Part shown: positions 6,572 through 8,040 of the stretch, piece after piece
Numbering within the stretch: position 1 is the first letter of the stretch
Layout of the letters: the number at the start of each line of letters is the position of its first letter
Assembly: GCA_027456925.1 (NCBI GenBank)
Contig: DAIDTZ010000180.1
Location: 1 to 8,040, forward strand
DNA: 8,040 nt
Reading direction: 5' to 3'
Origin: Nitrospirota bacterium
GTDB taxonomy: Bacteria > Nitrospirota > UBA9217
Made by a program: the position numbers and the translations under genes
The notes under the pieces: model-generated
What the model saw: only the letters and a program-made list of their open reading frames with translations
Told to the model about the DNA's origin: nothing
Databases searched by the model: none

Positions 6572-7582
6572 ATGCAGGAAAGCATCAAGAACAAGAAAAA
6601 AGCTCTTATTTGCGGCATTTCAGGCCAGGATGGCGCTTACCTGGCGCAGCTTCTGTTGGGTAAAGGGTATGACGTCTGCGGGACCTCGCGAGACGCTCAG
6701 ATCGCGTCCTTCCACGGGCTTGCTGCATTAGGTATCCGTGATCGCGTAACGCTTGAGTCCATGGCACTGAACGACTTTCGGAGCGTGTTACAGGTATTGG
6801 TAAAAACAAAGCCTGACGAGATTTATAATCTTGCCGGTCAAAGTTCAGTCGGCCTATCTTTTCAACAACCGGTGGAAACCTTGGAGAGTATCAGCATCGG
6901 CGCCTTAAACCTGCTGGAGGCAATCCGATTCATCGACTTGCCGATCAAGTGTTATAACGCCGGGTCCAGTGAATGCTTTGGAAATCTGGAAGGAGAAGCG
7001 CCGGCAAATGAGTCCACGGCATTCCGTCCACGAAGCCCCTATGCCGTGGCAAAAGCCACAGCGTTCTGGGTAACGGCGAATTATCGCGAGGCCTATGACA
7101 TCTTTGCCTGCTCGGGCATTCTTTTCAATCACGAATCCCCTTTGAGGCCGGAGCGCTTTGTCACAAAAAAAATCATTTCTGCGGCATGCAGGATTTCCCG
7201 GGGGAGCAGCGAAAAGCTCCACCTCGGCAATATGTCCATATCCCGCGATTGGGGTTGGGCTCCTGATTACGTCACTGCCATGTGGCTCATGCTTCAGCAG
7301 GAACAAGCTGATGACTTTGTGATTGCAACCGGAGAAACTCACACCCTGGAGGAATTTGTTGAGCATGCGTTTGCGTGCGCAGGAGTTTCGTGGCGGGATC
7401 ACGTGATTTCTGACCCGTCTCTTCTGCGGCCCTCGGAAATCAACGTAAGCAGGGGAGACTCGTCAAAAGCGCTTAAACAACTGGGATGGAAGGCTAAATA
7501 TAAAATGCATGATGTGGTAAAGATGATGGTGGACCACGAATGTAAAGAGTTTGCTACGAAGAATACGCCGGTTACGCACTAA
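6572..7582 (+). CDS. gmd: GDP-mannose 4,6-dehydratase, short form
   Basis: Extended short-chain dehydrogenase that converts GDP-D-mannose to GDP-4-keto-6-deoxy-D-mannose in the cytoplasm, the branch point to GDP-rhamnose, GDP-fucose and GDP-perosamine. The 336 residues show the NADP-binding GISGQDGAYLAQLL (15-28; GxxGxxG), PDEIYNLAGQSSVGLSF (81-97), catalytic GSSECFG (131-137) and SPYAVAK (155-161; Tyr157, Lys161), GILFNHESP (182-190), LGNMSISRDWGWAPDYV (218-234) and FVIATGE (249-255). It is shorter than the approximately 370-residue E. coli enzyme: the loop before the RP-E motif (here LLRPSEI, 284-290) is cut down. Similar short forms are widespread, so this is a subfamily rather than damage. 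The ATG follows GGAGA (6559-6563) by 8 bases. No 4-reductase gene follows on this strand, so the final sugar is undecided. Confidence 0.92.
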   Translation: MQESIKNKKKALICGISGQDGAYLAQLLLGKGYDVCGTSRDAQIASFHGLAALGIRDRVTLESMALNDFRSVLQVLVKTKPDEIYNLAGQSSVGLSFQQPVETLESISIGALNLLEAIRFIDLPIKCYNAGSSECFGNLEGEAPANESTAFRPRSPYAVAKATAFWVTANYREAYDIFACSGILFNHESPLRPERFVTKKIISAACRISRGSSEKLHLGNMSISRDWGWAPDYVTAMWLMLQQEQADDFVIATGETHTLEEFVEHAFACAGVSWRDHVISDPSLLRPSEINVSRGDSSKALKQLGWKAKYKMHDVVKMMVDHECKEFATKNTPVTH

Positions 7583-7713
7583 ACCTGTTGCCGCCGCTGG
7601 CCGAAAATAGTTGGCTTGGTGCAGTCACGGAGCTCCCCACGCGTGCCGGCAGGCGGAAAGCTGCCAACAGCAGACGCCTCTCGCCCTTGAAACAATGATC
7701 TCCTGCCTTGAAA
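7583..7713. other. Convergent intergenic spacer, no clear element
   Basis: This 131-base spacer lies between the 3' ends of gmd and the minus-strand glycosyltransferase gene, where a bidirectional terminator is expected. I see only weak shapes: GGCAG (7648-7652) could pair with CTGCC (7661-7665) around an 8-base loop, and GGAGCTCC at about 7629-7636 is a palindrome. Neither has a following T-run on either strand, so no terminator is called. I see no gene in it. Confidence 0.6.
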
Positions 7714-8040
7714 TTACCGCAGTTCTGCGAGCCTTTTTTGAACCAATTGCGAGAGCGCTTTGGGGCTGAATTTTTCCTTGATATGCTGAGCGGCGAGCGC
7801 CCCGGTTTCACGCCCCTTTCCCGGGTTGTCGAAGACAAATCTCATCAGTTCGGCGGCATGATCTGTGTCGGGTTCAGCCCAGACCGCGCCTTTTTTATAC
7901 GGGCCGATGCTCTGGTCAATTTTTTTCATCGAATAACGAACGGGATAACTTGTATTTGCTGTCATAAACTCCAGATTGCCGGAATATCCGGTGGCGATGC
8001 ACGGTTTCCCTAAGAACCTAGCCTCCGCAATGGTGCGGCC
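7714..8040 (-). CDS. GT4-type glycosyltransferase, C-terminal part (5' end outside window)
   Basis: The minus-strand frame is open from base 8040 to a TAA at 7716-7714, giving 108 residues of a larger protein whose N-terminus lies beyond the right edge. The first codons read GRTIAEARFLGKPCIATGYS and continue GNLEFM, which is the donor-binding motif region of GT4 glycosyltransferases (usually EAMALGKPVIATGYSGNLEFM). Further on are VRYSMKKID, then GAVWAEPDTDHAAELMR and a helical tail with FSPKALSQLVQKRLAEL, all typical of one GT4 subgroup found in O-antigen and other mannan-like glycan clusters. About 250 or more residues should be missing. A shorter reading from the ATG at 7965 would begin inside the conserved domain and is not the true start. 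The gene faces gmd and is probably part of the same pathway but a different transcript. Confidence 0.85.
   Translation of the reverse strand, partial: GRTIAEARFLGKPCIATGYSGNLEFMTANTSYPVRYSMKKIDQSIGPYKKGAVWAEPDTDHAAELMRFVFDNPGKGRETGALAAQHIKEKFSPKALSQLVQKRLAELR

Noticed and set aside
7708..8013. 101-codon open frame on the plus strand
   Set aside because: It is antisense to the minus-strand GT4 gene, whose frame carries the GKPCIATGYSGNLEFM motif and typical tail.
1..8040. CRISPR array, tRNA or rRNA, insertion sequence, defence or toxin genes
   Set aside because: Reading both strands I found no regularly spaced repeats, no tRNA-like cloverleaf, no transposase motifs and no defence-type genes.

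Overview
The window is a piece of a bacterial chromosome carrying a glycan or polysaccharide biosynthesis cluster. It is densely coding, of medium G+C by eye, and uses ATG, GTG and TTG starts with Shine-Dalgarno sites. Gene content (sugar-nucleotide dehydratase, several glycosyltransferases, polyprenol-type membrane glycosylation proteins) suggests a Gram-negative bacterium. Something like a deltaproteobacterium or Nitrospirota would fit, but no marker in the window settles this and I hold it only loosely.

Layout: (1) Positions 2-703 hold the C-terminal two thirds or more of thiL (thiamine-monophosphate kinase), cut by the left edge. (2) 749-1207 encodes a small DUF2062 membrane protein. (3) 1254-7582 is a same-strand run of seven genes: a rhamnosyltransferase-like GT2 enzyme, a dolichol-phosphate-mannose-synthase-like GT2 enzyme, a small DUF2304 membrane protein with a C-terminal coiled coil, a multi-pass GT-C/TMTC-like membrane protein, a class I SAM methyltransferase, a GT4-type glycosyltransferase, and a short-form GDP-mannose 4,6-dehydratase (gmd). 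Most gaps are 3-46 bases. One longer gap of 87 bases, before the GT-C gene, holds a possible weak promoter. (4) 7583-7713 is a short convergent spacer. (5) 7714-8040 is the C-terminal end of a second GT4-type glycosyltransferase on the minus strand, cut by the right edge.

How the genes may work together (inference): gmd makes GDP-4-keto-6-deoxy-mannose, the precursor of GDP-rhamnose, GDP-fucose or GDP-perosamine. The soluble or membrane-associated GT2 and GT4 enzymes build an oligosaccharide, and the methyltransferase may modify or cap a sugar. The DPM-like GT2, the DUF2304 protein and the GT-C protein look like a three-part lipid-linked glycosylation module: charge a polyprenyl phosphate with a sugar, help or anchor it at the membrane, then transfer the sugar on the outer face. 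No flippase, polymerase, ABC exporter or GDP-4-keto-6-deoxy-mannose reductase lies in the window, so the cluster must continue outside or rely on genes elsewhere.

Nothing here amounts to a clearly new biological system. The points most worth a second look are the GT2-DUF2304-GT-C module, a GT-C protein that ends where its relatives normally carry a last membrane segment and TPR repeats, and a GT2 enzyme with His where an Asp is expected in the catalytic motif. The in-frame ATG-TAA just before a TTG start is a smaller curiosity. There are no RNA genes, CRISPR arrays, insertion sequences or long repeats that I could find.
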